From SIG459 sp045538735 (GTDB lineage: Bacteria; Bacillota; Clostridia; Oscillospirales; Oscillospiraceae), in the NCBI GenBank assembly GCA_045538735.1, contig JAZSRY010000035.1, positions 1-64,000 of the forward strand: a stretch of DNA of 64,000 bases, in the 5' to 3' direction. Below the pieces are notes generated by a model that was not told the origin of the DNA, made no database searches, and saw only the letters and a program-made list of their open reading frames with translations. Position numbers and translations under genes: made by a program. Each line of letters opens with the position of its first letter. Within the stretch, counting starts at the first letter, position 1. This document shows positions 1 to 8,213 of this stretch, in pieces.

Positions 1-286
1 ACCCACACCTACGCCTACACCCACACCTACACCTACGCCTACTCCTACGCTTACACCCCCACCTACACCCACACCCACACCTACACCTACGCCTACGCTT
101 ACACCCACACCTACGCCTACACCCACACCTACGCCTACTCCCACACCTACGCCTACGCCTACACCCACGCCTACGCTTACACCCACACCTACGCCTACAC
201 CCACACCTACACCTACGCCTACTCCTACGCTTACACCCACACCCACACCTACACCTACGCCTACTCCCACGCCTACTCCCACACCG
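1..286 (+). repeat. Pro-Thr coding minisatellite with 180-bp higher-order copy
   Basis: A run of 6-bp units of the type cc(t/c)ac(a/g/c) encodes alternating Pro-Thr, with a few Leu-Thr units (cttaca) and one Pro-Pro. Bases 1-58 recur exactly at 181-238, showing that a 180-bp block was duplicated after the basic repeat formed. It is in frame throughout with the SpoIID/LytB domain. It runs off the left edge, so full length is unknown. Confidence 0.95.
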
Positions 287-1498
287 GATGTAGAAGAAGA
301 TACCGGCGGTTTGCTGTATACAGACGGCGAGATAGCTGTCAAGAGCAATGTTGTAAAGGTTGGTCTTAACTATTATTATTCTGCAAGCAGAAACAGTTCT
401 CTTGAAGAGGCGAGACTTGAAAATGCAGTAGGCTCAGGATATGCATTTGGTTACTATGATTCAAATCGCAGTTTTGTCGAACTGGCAAGAACAGATGCTA
501 CACGTTTGTCTATGAGAAGAATAGGCGCAACCGGCATAGGAGTTTATAACACATCCAGCGGTGAACTTATTTATAAGGCTGATGTCACCAATGTAAGCAA
601 AATGCTGGGAATTTTGCCTTTGAGCCAAGAGGGAGATGCCGTAACATGGTTTGCTCAGAACAAGTATTACGGCGGCTTCGAATATCTCGTTCTTGGGGCG
701 GGTAATATCACTGTCATCAATGTTGTTGATATCGAGAAATATGTAATGGGCGTTTGCGCTATGGAGATGAATGAATCCTGGCCGATCGAGGCGCTTAAGG
801 CACAGGCTGTTGCTGCCCGTACATATGTTCAGAAAAACATGATGAACACAATATATTTCACCCGCTGCGGATTTGATGTCACAAACGACACTTATTGTCA
901 GGCTTACAGAGGCAGCGCAAGTGTTGGAGGCAATATAATTGAAGCTGTCAACGCTACTGCGAACCAGTATCTTTGCTATAACGGCAGATTTATTGATGCT
1001 CTGTATTCATCCTCCGACGGAGGGGCAACCGAGGATAACATTAATGTTAACGGAAATAATAACCATCCCTATCTGAAGGGCGTTTTGGATATTTATGAAG
1101 CGTCTACCGACTCTATCAACTTTATGAGCAATTGGACTGTTAAATATTCCGCCGCAGAAATAGCTGACAAGCTTCAGCTTTCTTCTCCGGTGAAAGAAAT
1201 TGCCACAAGCCTTTCTGAAATGGGCAATGTCATTAAAATGGAGATCACTTCAGGTAATGGAAGTAAGAAAGTGATAGAAAAAGGTTCCTGCAGAACAGCT
1301 CTTGGCCTTCACAGCATAAGATTTTCTGTTGAAAAGGATGAAACCGGAAACTTTGTCTTTACCGGAAACGGATGGGGTCATAGCCTTGGCATGAGCCAAT
1401 ACGGAGCATACGGCATGGCCAAGCATTACGATAAAACTTATAAGGATATTCTGGGATTCTACTACAGCGAAGTAGGTCTCAGCTTTGGCACAAACTGA
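1..1498 (+). CDS. SpoIID/LytB-domain protein with Pro-Thr linker (5' partial)
   Basis: The frame is open from base 2, so the start lies outside the window. About 95 visible residues are nearly pure Pro-Thr, then a short acidic stretch (DVEED) leads into a SpoIID/LytB domain of about 390 residues. Seen in it: VVDIEKYVMGV, the family block EALKAQAVAARTYV preceded by MEMNESWP (conserved Glu), CQAYRG, and the C-terminal GNGWGHSLGMSQYGAYGMA signature. SpoIID is a lytic transglycosylase that cuts denuded glycan during engulfment; LytB relatives modify amidase activity. The Pro-Thr linker is absent from classical SpoIID and suggests an exported protein whose catalytic domain is held away from the membrane, so this may be a paralogue rather than SpoIID itself. 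An in-frame TTG at 311 would drop the linker and is an unlikely start. The stop lies 1 nt before queA. Confidence 0.85.
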   Translation, partial: PTPTPTPTPTPTPTPTLTPPPTPTPTPTPTPTLTPTPTPTPTPTPTPTPTPTPTPTPTLTPTPTPTPTPTPTPTPTLTPTPTPTPTPTPTPTPTPDVEEDTGGLLYTDGEIAVKSNVVKVGLNYYYSASRNSSLEEARLENAVGSGYAFGYYDSNRSFVELARTDATRLSMRRIGATGIGVYNTSSGELIYKADVTNVSKMLGILPLSQEGDAVTWFAQNKYYGGFEYLVLGAGNITVINVVDIEKYVMGVCAMEMNESWPIEALKAQAVAARTYVQKNMMNTIYFTRCGFDVTNDTYCQAYRGSASVGGNIIEAVNATANQYLCYNGRFIDALYSSSDGGATEDNINVNGNNNHPYLKGVLDIYEASTDSINFMSNWTVKYSAAEIADKLQLSSPVKEIATSLSEMGNVIKMEITSGNGSKKVIEKGSCRTALGLHSIRFSVEKDETGNFVFTGNGWGHSLGMSQYGAYGMAKHYDKTYKDILGFYYSEVGLSFGTN

Positions 1499-1499
1499 T

Positions 1500-2522
1500 A
1501 TGAAAAAATCTGATTTTAATTTTTATTTACCTGAGGAACTGATTGCGCAGACTCCTCTTGAAAAACGTGACAGTTCAAGACTTCTGCATCTTGATCGTCT
1601 TACAGGAGACATAAGTCACAGGCATTTCTATAACATCACCGATTATTTGCGTCCCGGAGACTGTCTGGTTCTTAATGATTCCCGCGTTATGCCCGCCCGC
1701 CTCTATGGCAGCAGAAGCACAGGAGCAGCAGTTGAGGTTGTTCTTCTGCGTGACCTTGGCGGAGGCAAATGGGAATGCCTGACGAGACCGGGAAAAAAGA
1801 CCAGACCCGGCGCTGAAATTGTATTCGGTGACGGCGAACTTAAGGCCACAGTTACGGATGTTATCGAAGATGGCAACCGTATAATCCAGTTTGAGTATGA
1901 AGGGATTTTCCTTGAAATTCTCGATAGACTCGGGAAAATGCCCCTGCCTCCTTACATTAAAGCAGAACTGATCGATAAAGAACGCTATCAGACAGTCTAT
2001 TCACGAGAAATCGGTTCTGCGGCAGCACCTACTGCCGGTCTGCACTTTACCAAGGAACTTCTTGAGAAAGTCAAGTCTATGGGGGTTAAAGTTTGCTTTG
2101 TCACCTTGCATGTTGGACTTGGTACATTCCGTCCCGTTAAAGAGGAAGATATTCTTGACCATGAGATGCATTCCGAATTCTGCATGATACCTCAGGAGAC
2201 GGCTGATGCCATAAAGGAGACGAAAGCGGCAGGCGGCAGAGTTGTTGCTGTTGGCACAACCTCATGCCGTACTCTTGAGAGCTTTGCCGGGGATGATGGT
2301 TTGTTTGAAGTCAAAAGCGGCTGGACCAAGATATTTATATATCCCGGATATAAGTTCAAATGCATTGATGCGTTGATTACAAACTTCCATCTGCCAGAGA
2401 GTACGCTTATTATGCTTGTTTCCGCGCTTGCCGGCAGAGAGAATATTCTCAAAGCCTATGAAACGGCCGTTAAGGAGAGATATCGCTTCTTCAGCTTTGG
2501 AGATGCAATGATGATCGAATAG
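1500..2522 (+). CDS. queA: S-adenosylmethionine:tRNA ribosyltransferase-isomerase
   Basis: Transfers and isomerises the ribosyl group of SAM onto 7-aminomethyl-7-deazaguanine in tRNA (position 34), giving epoxyqueuosine. The 340-residue product has the family start FYLPEELIAQTPLEKRDSSR, the block DCLVLNDSRVMPARL, SAAAPTAGLHFT near residue 170, and the C-terminal NFHLPESTL. I chose ATG 1500, one base after the preceding stop; a TTG at 1485 would overlap the upstream gene and add five unconserved residues. It is followed 10 nt later by tgt, the usual queA-tgt pair. Translation is probably coupled, because no strong ribosome binding site is seen. Confidence 0.97.
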   Translation: MKKSDFNFYLPEELIAQTPLEKRDSSRLLHLDRLTGDISHRHFYNITDYLRPGDCLVLNDSRVMPARLYGSRSTGAAVEVVLLRDLGGGKWECLTRPGKKTRPGAEIVFGDGELKATVTDVIEDGNRIIQFEYEGIFLEILDRLGKMPLPPYIKAELIDKERYQTVYSREIGSAAAPTAGLHFTKELLEKVKSMGVKVCFVTLHVGLGTFRPVKEEDILDHEMHSEFCMIPQETADAIKETKAAGGRVVAVGTTSCRTLESFAGDDGLFEVKSGWTKIFIYPGYKFKCIDALITNFHLPESTLIMLVSALAGRENILKAYETAVKERYRFFSFGDAMMIE

Positions 2523-2532
2523 GAGAAATCAG

Positions 2533-3663
2533 ATGTTTAAGCTTTTAAGAACCGAGGGACATGCCAGACGCGGAGAGTTTAAAACTCCTCATGGAACTAT
2601 ACAGACCCCGGTGTTTATGAATGTTGGTACTCAGGCAGCCATTAAGGGCGGTCTTTCCGCGGCTGACCTTGAGGATATCGGATGCCAGGTTGAGTTGTCC
2701 AACACTTACCATCTCCATGTCCGCCCCGGCGACAAGCTTATAAAAGATATGGGCGGCCTTCATAAATTTATGACATGGGAAAAGCCTATTCTTACCGATA
2801 GCGGCGGATTTCAGGTTTTTTCCCTGGCTGTATTGAGGAAGATAGGGGAGGAGGGTGTCCGATTTAACTCTCATCTTGATGGTGCAAAAATATTTATGGG
2901 ACCGGAAGAAAGTATGCGTATTCAGGCCAACCTTGGCTCCGATATAGCAATGGCTTTTGATGAGTGCATAAAAATTCCTTCCCCCTATGAGTATGTAAAA
3001 GCATCCTGCGATCGCACCTATCGTTGGCTGAAGCGTTGCAAGACAGCTCTTGCCCAATATAATTCTGAATCTGATGCTGTTAACCCGGGCCAGGTACTCT
3101 TCGGCATAAATCAGGGCACAACATTCCCTGATTTACGAAGAGATCATATGCTGCAAATTGCTGAACTTGATCTTCCGGGGTATGCCATCGGCGGTCTTGC
3201 TGTTGGTGAGACTCATCAGGAAATGTATGACACCATTGAGAATGTAGAAGAATATATGCCCAAAGATAAACCTCGCTATCTTATGGGTGTCGGCACTCCG
3301 AGTAATATTATCGAGGCAGTTTATCGTGGTGTGGATTTCTTCGACTGTGTAATGCCTTCCAGAAACGGACGTCACGGACATCTCTTCACTTGGAGCGGTG
3401 TTATGAATATGAATAATAAAAAGTATGAGCGAGATGCGCTTCCCATTGACCCGATGTGTGACTGCCCTGTTTGTAAAAGGTATTCAAGAGCCTACATCCG
3501 CCATCTGCTCAAAGCGCAGGAGCCTCTTGCGCTGAGGCTTATGGTCATCCATAATCTCCATTTTTATAATGAACTTATGGAAAAAATCAGAGATGCTCTT
3601 GATGACGGTGAGTTTACACAGTTCCGCAACCATTATAGCGAATTGCTTGCCAGAAGAATATAA
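2533..3663 (+). CDS. tgt: tRNA-guanine transglycosylase
   Basis: Exchanges guanine-34 of GUN-anticodon tRNAs for the queuosine precursor preQ1. The 376-residue protein has the substrate-pocket motif LTDSGGFQVFSL near residue 90, the catalytic region DFFDCVMPSRNGRHG near residue 260, and the zinc site CDCPVCKRYSRAYIRHL with the downstream His. The start is preceded by GGAGAAATC. It lies in the conserved order queA-tgt-yajC. No other queuosine genes are in the window, so preQ1 is made elsewhere or salvaged. Confidence 0.97.
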   Translation: MFKLLRTEGHARRGEFKTPHGTIQTPVFMNVGTQAAIKGGLSAADLEDIGCQVELSNTYHLHVRPGDKLIKDMGGLHKFMTWEKPILTDSGGFQVFSLAVLRKIGEEGVRFNSHLDGAKIFMGPEESMRIQANLGSDIAMAFDECIKIPSPYEYVKASCDRTYRWLKRCKTALAQYNSESDAVNPGQVLFGINQGTTFPDLRRDHMLQIAELDLPGYAIGGLAVGETHQEMYDTIENVEEYMPKDKPRYLMGVGTPSNIIEAVYRGVDFFDCVMPSRNGRHGHLFTWSGVMNMNNKKYERDALPIDPMCDCPVCKRYSRAYIRHLLKAQEPLALRLMVIHNLHFYNELMEKIRDALDDGEFTQFRNHYSELLARRI

Positions 3664-3727
3664 AACACTTGCAATTTATTCTGATTAAATATATACTGAA
3701 CAGCGTATTACTTTAGGAGGGTTCAAA

Positions 3728-4120
3728 ATGAACGCAAATTTTAAAAAGATATTCAGCATTATCCTTGTTGTTGCTCTTGCATGCATGATGTTTACCGGAT
3801 GCGCACCTGCTGCTGGAGCTGAAGGCGGCGCTGCAGGCGGCGGTGCTTCTTCCATCATTATGATCGTTGTTCTTATTGTTGTTTTCTATTTCTTCCTTAT
3901 CCGTCCCGAGAACAAGAAGAAGAAAAAGCTTGAGGAAATGAGAAGCGGTCTTGAAGTTGGCGATAAGATCACCACTATCGGCGGTATCGTAGGTAAGATT
4001 GTTCATATTGATGGCGACCTCATCACCTTTGAAACCGGTGAAGATCGCGTTCGTCTTCAGATCACCAAGTGGGCTATTTCCACCAACGGCGTTCAGAAGA
4101 GCGAGCAGGCAAGCAAATAA
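3728..4120 (+). CDS. yajC: YajC, accessory subunit of the Sec translocase
   Basis: YajC binds SecDF and the SecYEG channel in the membrane. The 130-residue product has the typical hydrophobic segment (about residues 44-60) followed by FLIRPENKKKKKLEEM and a soluble beta domain (GDKITTIGGIVGKI). Odd feature: the N terminus is a second hydrophobic segment ending in MFTGC, which resembles a lipoprotein signal with Cys about residue 25; YajC proteins usually lack this. A strong AGGAGG lies 8 nt before the ATG. secDF does not follow; a TIGR04086-type gene does, after a strong hairpin. Confidence 0.93.
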   Translation: MNANFKKIFSIILVVALACMMFTGCAPAAGAEGGAAGGGASSIIMIVVLIVVFYFFLIRPENKKKKKLEEMRSGLEVGDKITTIGGIVGKIVHIDGDLITFETGEDRVRLQITKWAISTNGVQKSEQASK

Positions 4121-4144
4121 ACAAATATCGGAATTTAATAAGAA

Positions 4145-4187
4145 CTCCCGGAATAAGTTTGAACAAACTTGTTCCGGGAGGTTTTTT
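4145..4187 (+). terminator. Rho-independent terminator of yajC overlapping the next gene's ribosome binding site
   Basis: A 16-bp stem (4145-4160 with 4165-4180, one G-U pair, loop GAAC) is followed by G and six T. The 3' arm ends in GGGAGG (4176-4181), which is the only Shine-Dalgarno sequence for the ATG at 4188. The hairpin can therefore both end transcription and hide the ribosome binding site in any read-through RNA. Confidence 0.9.
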
Positions 4188-4601
4188 ATGGCAAACAGAG
4201 AGGGAAGAGGAATCAGATTAGGATTGATATTTGCGGTACCTTTCATTGGCGTGGTTTTGTATATGATTATTTCGATCGTCATTAATCTGTTATTTATGTA
4301 TAAATTGATTCAGATTGAATATATGGGTGTTCTGTCGAAGGCATTAATGTTCGCAATGACGCTTGCTGTGTGTTCCGCTGTGAAGGGGAGAATAAGAACA
4401 GAGGAGTTTATAAACACTGCATTGGCCGGATTTGTGTTTTGCTTGATGATGTTGTGTGTGAGCATAGCGTGTGCGGGAGGTAAAACAAACACAGCCGGCC
4501 TCGCGATATGCGTTCTTATAAGCAGTATTGGTTGCTTTGTGTTATTTGTTAAAAATAATAAATATGGCAAATTGCATAAAAAAAGAAGAAAACACAAATG
4601 A
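4188..4601 (+). CDS. TIGR04086-like small membrane protein
   Basis: The 137-residue product starts at ATG 4188 (MANREGRGIRLGL), with GGGAGG six bases upstream. It has four predicted hydrophobic helices (about residues 8-36, 45-62, 72-92, 98-115) and a very basic tail (KLHKKRRKHK). Size, topology and position directly after yajC match the TIGR04086 family, common in Clostridia and of unknown function. The reading frame is open further upstream but lacks a good start there. Confidence 0.75.
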   Translation: MANREGRGIRLGLIFAVPFIGVVLYMIISIVINLLFMYKLIQIEYMGVLSKALMFAMTLAVCSAVKGRIRTEEFINTALAGFVFCLMMLCVSIACAGGKTNTAGLAICVLISSIGCFVLFVKNNKYGKLHKKRRKHK

Positions 4602-4956
4602 GAATATACAATCAGTAATCAAATGCCAAAGTTAACATAATTTATGAGTGATTACCAATATATAGTGATCGCGAAGCTGGTATGACCTATATATGGTCTG
4701 CATTGCCTAAAAATACAAGGATTAAATAAGGGTTGCATCCTACTGATAATGCTTGTTTACATAATACAGTTAACATAATATGTAGTGATAATTAACAAAA
4801 ATGAAGTAATTTTATTAAATGACTTGATTACTGACCGAATTTGTATTATATTGTCTATACTTGTTATTATGTAAATTGCGGTATTATGCTGTTTCAGTAT
4901 TTACTTATTTGCTTGAAATAAGTTTTGTTATCAATCAGAAAGGGGGATATGACAGG
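4602..4956 (+). promoter_or_regulatory. AT-rich intergenic region with xerD promoter candidate
   Basis: No gene is visible in these 355 bases. A promoter-like pair TTGATT (4824-4829) and TATATT (4847-4852) with a 17-bp spacer faces xerD. Two imperfect direct copies of a 25-bp AT-rich motif beginning GTTAACATAAT lie at 4631-4654 and 4769-4794; their role is unknown. The xerD ribosome binding site is AAAGGGGG at 4939-4946. Confidence 0.5.
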
Positions 4957-5847
4957 ATGAATGATAATGTCTGTATAGAAAAGTACGAGACTTATCTTAC
5001 TGAAATTAAAAAATCTTCTGTTAATACTCTCAGTTCATATCTCAGGGATATACGCCAGCTGGGTGATTATCTTTCAACTCATTCCGATTGCGGTTTTGAT
5101 TCTGCAGATGAAGAAGTTCTTGGTGAATATATAAATTGGCTGAAAGGTCAGGGTAAGAGTGTTGCTACAGTTTCCCGCGCCATTGCTTCCATTAAAGGCT
5201 TTTATAATTTTCTCTTAAATTCCAATATTGTCGAATCTAACCCAGCCAATGTTCTGGTTCCTGATAAGACAACACAGAAGCTGCCTCAGATTCTCACCAG
5301 CAGGGAAGTTGAACTTCTTCTTGAACAGCCAGAGTGCATTGATGCAAAGGGTTATCGTGACAGAGCAATGCTTGAGCTGCTTTATGCCACAGGCATAAGA
5401 GTAAGTGAATTGATTTCTCTTGATATCAGCGATCTTAGCCTTGCTGCAGGAATTATTACCTGCCACGGACGCGACCATGACAGAGCAATTCCTCTTTATC
5501 CCGCAGCAATCAAGGCCCTCAACGAGTATGTTGAATTCATCAGACCTCAGATGATTGCAAAGCCCGATGAGAAAGCGCTTTTTGTAAACGTAAGCGGTGA
5601 GCGTATGTCCCGTCAGGGATTCTGGAAGCTAATAAAGAGTTATCAGCTTAAGGCCGGTATCGAAAAGACTATTACTCCCCATACTCTCCGCCATTCCTTT
5701 GCTGCCCATCTTCTTGAGAACGGTGCTGACCTGCGTTCCATTCAGGAGATGCTTGGTCACGCTGATATAAGCTCCACCCAGATTTATTCTCAGCTTGTTA
5801 AAAAGCAGCTGAAGGATGTTTATAACAAAGCTCATCCAAGAGCATAA
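4957..5847 (+). CDS. xerD: Tyrosine recombinase, XerD type
   Basis: Resolves chromosome dimers at dif together with XerC and FtsK. The 296-residue product from ATG 4957 (MNDNVCIEKYETYL) has the N-terminal SAM-like DNA-binding domain and the catalytic set: Arg in ATGIRVSEL, Lys in the following beta hairpin, HTLRHSFAAHLL (HxxR), LGHADISSTQIYSQL (His and the nucleophilic Tyr). The frame is open to 4861, but the extra 32 residues are unlike the family and AAAGGGGG supports 4957. Length is typical. It stands alone between a promoter region and a terminator, as a housekeeping Xer protein. Confidence 0.9.
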   Translation: MNDNVCIEKYETYLTEIKKSSVNTLSSYLRDIRQLGDYLSTHSDCGFDSADEEVLGEYINWLKGQGKSVATVSRAIASIKGFYNFLLNSNIVESNPANVLVPDKTTQKLPQILTSREVELLLEQPECIDAKGYRDRAMLELLYATGIRVSELISLDISDLSLAAGIITCHGRDHDRAIPLYPAAIKALNEYVEFIRPQMIAKPDEKALFVNVSGERMSRQGFWKLIKSYQLKAGIEKTITPHTLRHSFAAHLLENGADLRSIQEMLGHADISSTQIYSQLVKKQLKDVYNKAHPRA

Positions 5848-5859
5848 TTTAATTAATAT

Positions 5860-5892
5860 GCCGCCTTTCAATTATGAAGGGCGGCTTTTTTT
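5860..5892 (+). terminator. xerD terminator
   Basis: GCCGCC with GGCGGC, extended by a T/A-rich upper stem, is followed by seven T. It ends the xerD transcript before the ruvC promoter region. Confidence 0.9.
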
Positions 5893-5954
5893 GTTGCGTG
5901 TATATACATACTATGATAAAATAAAGTATATTTAGATTGGGGAGGTGTGGTTAT

Positions 5955-6470
5955 ATGCGGATTCTTGGTATTGACCCCGGTATTGCAACGGTTGGCTTTG
6001 GTGTTGTGGATTCCGAAAAAGGGAAACTTAATTACGTATCCTGCGGCATAATAAGCACGCCTGCGAAAACAAGCCTATCATCGCGACTTGACCTCATCTA
6101 TAATGACCTAAACCAGCTTTTTGATACCTTTCATCCTGATGTTATCTGCATTGAGGAGCTGTTTTTTAATACTAATATTACAACGGGAATTGCTGTTGCG
6201 CATGGCAGGGGAGTAATCCTTCTTGCTGCCTATAAGGCAGGAATTCCGATTTTCGAATATACTCCGCTTCAGGTTAAGCAGGCAGTTGTCGGTTACGGAA
6301 GAGCCGATAAAAGACAAGTAATAGATATGGTTAAGAGAATATTGAATATGAAAAGTCCGCCAAAGCCCGATGACGCGGCTGACGCGGTCGCTCTTGCCAT
6401 TTGCCATGCACGAAGCGCAACATCACTACTTTCACAAAATGCGAGGTTTGATACATGTTCCACTACATAA
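5955..6470 (+). CDS. ruvC: Holliday junction resolvase RuvC
   Basis: Endonuclease that cuts Holliday junctions held by RuvAB. The 171-residue product has the four acidic active-site positions: MRILGIDPG (Asp 7), ICIEELFFN (Glu about 68), and PDDAADAVALA (two Asp near the C terminus). ATG 5955 is chosen over an upstream in-frame TTG (5937) because GGGAGGTG lies at 5939-5946 with eight-base spacing. It overlaps ruvA by 16 bases, giving a ruvCAB operon. RuvC in a Gram-positive spore former fits Clostridia rather than Bacilli. Confidence 0.97.
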   Translation: MRILGIDPGIATVGFGVVDSEKGKLNYVSCGIISTPAKTSLSSRLDLIYNDLNQLFDTFHPDVICIEELFFNTNITTGIAVAHGRGVILLAAYKAGIPIFEYTPLQVKQAVVGYGRADKRQVIDMVKRILNMKSPPKPDDAADAVALAICHARSATSLLSQNARFDTCSTT

Positions 6471-7060
6471 ACGGTACTGTTGCAGAGCTCCTTCCCAATC
6501 TTGCGGTTATTGATTGCGGGGGCGTTGGATTTGCCATTAATACTTCCGCTTACACCGCCTCTCAACTCAAGACCGGAGAGAAGGCCAAACTCTATACCTT
6601 CGTATATATTCGCGAGGACTGCATGGATATATACGGCTTTGCATCAAAAAGCGAAAAGCATTGCTTTGAAATGCTTATAGGAGTTTCCGGAGTAGGCCCC
6701 AAGGCTGCTATTGCAATTCTTTCCTCCTCTGCACCCGAAAACCTTGTTATGAGCATTGTTTCCGGCAATGAGAAAGCCTTGACTGCCGCACCCGGTATTG
6801 GCAAGAAGATTGCCCAGCGTATTATTCTTGAGCTAAAGGATAAGCTTGCAAAGGAGACGGCAGAAATTTCCTTTGAAGATGTTCCTGCGTTTAACGCAGT
6901 TTCCACTTCGGGAAATACAAAAATCAGTGATGCAAGCGCTGCTCTTATGGTTTTGGGCTATTCATCTTCTGAAATTGCAGCTGCCCTTAAAAAGGTAGAT
7001 GTTGAAAAGCTTAGCCTTGAGGATATTATCAAGGCAGCACTTAAACAGATGATTAAGTAA
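6455..7060 (+). CDS. ruvA: Holliday junction branch migration protein RuvA
   Basis: Tetrameric junction-binding subunit that loads RuvB. The 201-residue product starts MFHYINGTV and contains the OB-fold domain (1-62), two helix-hairpin-helix motifs (GVSGVGPKAA and AAPGIGKKIAQRI) and the C-terminal three-helix domain that touches RuvB. ATG 6455 lies inside the end of ruvC, preceded by GCGAGG. RuvB follows after 15 bases. Confidence 0.97.
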   Translation: MFHYINGTVAELLPNLAVIDCGGVGFAINTSAYTASQLKTGEKAKLYTFVYIREDCMDIYGFASKSEKHCFEMLIGVSGVGPKAAIAILSSSAPENLVMSIVSGNEKALTAAPGIGKKIAQRIILELKDKLAKETAEISFEDVPAFNAVSTSGNTKISDASAALMVLGYSSSEIAAALKKVDVEKLSLEDIIKAALKQMIK

Positions 7061-7075
7061 AAGGCGGTTTCAATT

Positions 7076-8116
7076 ATGAGCATAAGTTTTTCTGACGATA
7101 GCTTTGAGCAGGCACTTACCTCTACAACTATTTTGCCTGAAGACAGTGGGGAAGTGTCTTTGCGTCCGAGATATCTTAATGAATATATCGGGCAGGAAAA
7201 GGCAAAGGATAATCTGAGCGTTTTTATTCAGGCTGCGAAAATGCGCGGAGAGCCTCTTGACCATGTTCTTCTTGCCGGCCCTCCGGGGCTTGGTAAGACG
7301 ACTATGGCATCTGTCATTGCCAACGAGATGGGCGTAAATATGCGAATCACCTCAGGACCGACTATAGAAAAAGCAGGAGATCTCGCTGCACTTCTTACCA
7401 ATCTTCAGGAGAATGATATTCTTTTTGTAGACGAGATTCATCGACTGAACAGAGCAGTTGAGGAAATTCTATATCCCGCAATGGAGGACTATGCTATTGA
7501 TATCATTATCGGCAAAGGACCTTCCGCTAACTCAATTCGTCTTGATCTTCCTAAATTTACGCTTATTGGAGCCACGACCCGCTCCGGCCAACTTACGGCT
7601 CCCCTCAGAGACAGATTCGGCGTCTCTCTTCGTCTTGAACTTTATACTCCTGAAGAGCTTCAGATGATTGTTGAGCGCAGTGCCGGAATACTCGGTATTG
7701 ATATTGAGCCGGACGGTGCTGCCGAAATTGCAAAGCGAAGCAGAGGAACGCCCCGTATTGCCAATAGAATGCTCAGAAGAGTACGCGATTTTGCACAGGT
7801 TCGTGCAGGCGGAGTTATAACCAAGGCAGTTGCTGACCAAGCATTGACCAGGCTCGAGGTTGACCACATGGGCCTTGATTCTCTTGACAGACGCATGCTT
7901 CGCAGCATTATTGAATTTTACGGTGGCGGGCCCGTAGGACTCGAGACTCTTGCTGCCACTATCAACGAGGAAGCAATTACACTTGAAGATGTTTATGAAC
8001 CGTATCTTCTCCAGCAAGGCTTTCTTACACGCACTCCCAGGGGCAGATGCGTAACAAGAAAAGCTTATGAACATCTTAACATTGAATTTCTCGGACAAAG
8101 TCAAATGGAATTATAA
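7076..8116 (+). CDS. ruvB: Holliday junction branch migration ATPase RuvB
   Basis: Hexameric AAA+ motor that drives branch migration with RuvA. The 346-residue protein shows RPRYLNEYIGQ, Walker A GPPGLGKTT (about 68-76), Walker B LFVDEIHRLNR (Asp 119, Glu 120), sensor 1 GATTRSG, the arginine finger region LRDRFG, and a C-terminal winged helix ending in TPRGR. It is the last gene of ruvCAB; AAGGCGG precedes the start. Confidence 0.98.
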   Translation: MSISFSDDSFEQALTSTTILPEDSGEVSLRPRYLNEYIGQEKAKDNLSVFIQAAKMRGEPLDHVLLAGPPGLGKTTMASVIANEMGVNMRITSGPTIEKAGDLAALLTNLQENDILFVDEIHRLNRAVEEILYPAMEDYAIDIIIGKGPSANSIRLDLPKFTLIGATTRSGQLTAPLRDRFGVSLRLELYTPEELQMIVERSAGILGIDIEPDGAAEIAKRSRGTPRIANRMLRRVRDFAQVRAGGVITKAVADQALTRLEVDHMGLDSLDRRMLRSIIEFYGGGPVGLETLAATINEEAITLEDVYEPYLLQQGFLTRTPRGRCVTRKAYEHLNIEFLGQSQMEL

Positions 8117-8174
8117 TAATCACCTGTTATCAGTGTATTTTTTCACTTTTATACAATAATTAATGGTGTTTTTC

Positions 8175-8203
8175 TTGACTTTTTTATAAACTGCGACTAT
8201 AAT
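8175..8203 (+). promoter_or_regulatory. Sigma-A type promoter of sigH
   Basis: TTGACT (8175-8180), a 17-bp spacer and a perfect TATAAT (8198-8203). The predicted transcript start near 8210 falls at the first possible start codons of sigH (GTG 8211, ATG 8214), leaving little or no leader. Confidence 0.8.
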
Positions 8204-8213
8204 TCCCTTTGTG

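Noticed and set aside
1..286. CRISPR-like or satellite DNA
   Set aside because: The repeat is coding, in frame, with 6-bp units and no spacers.
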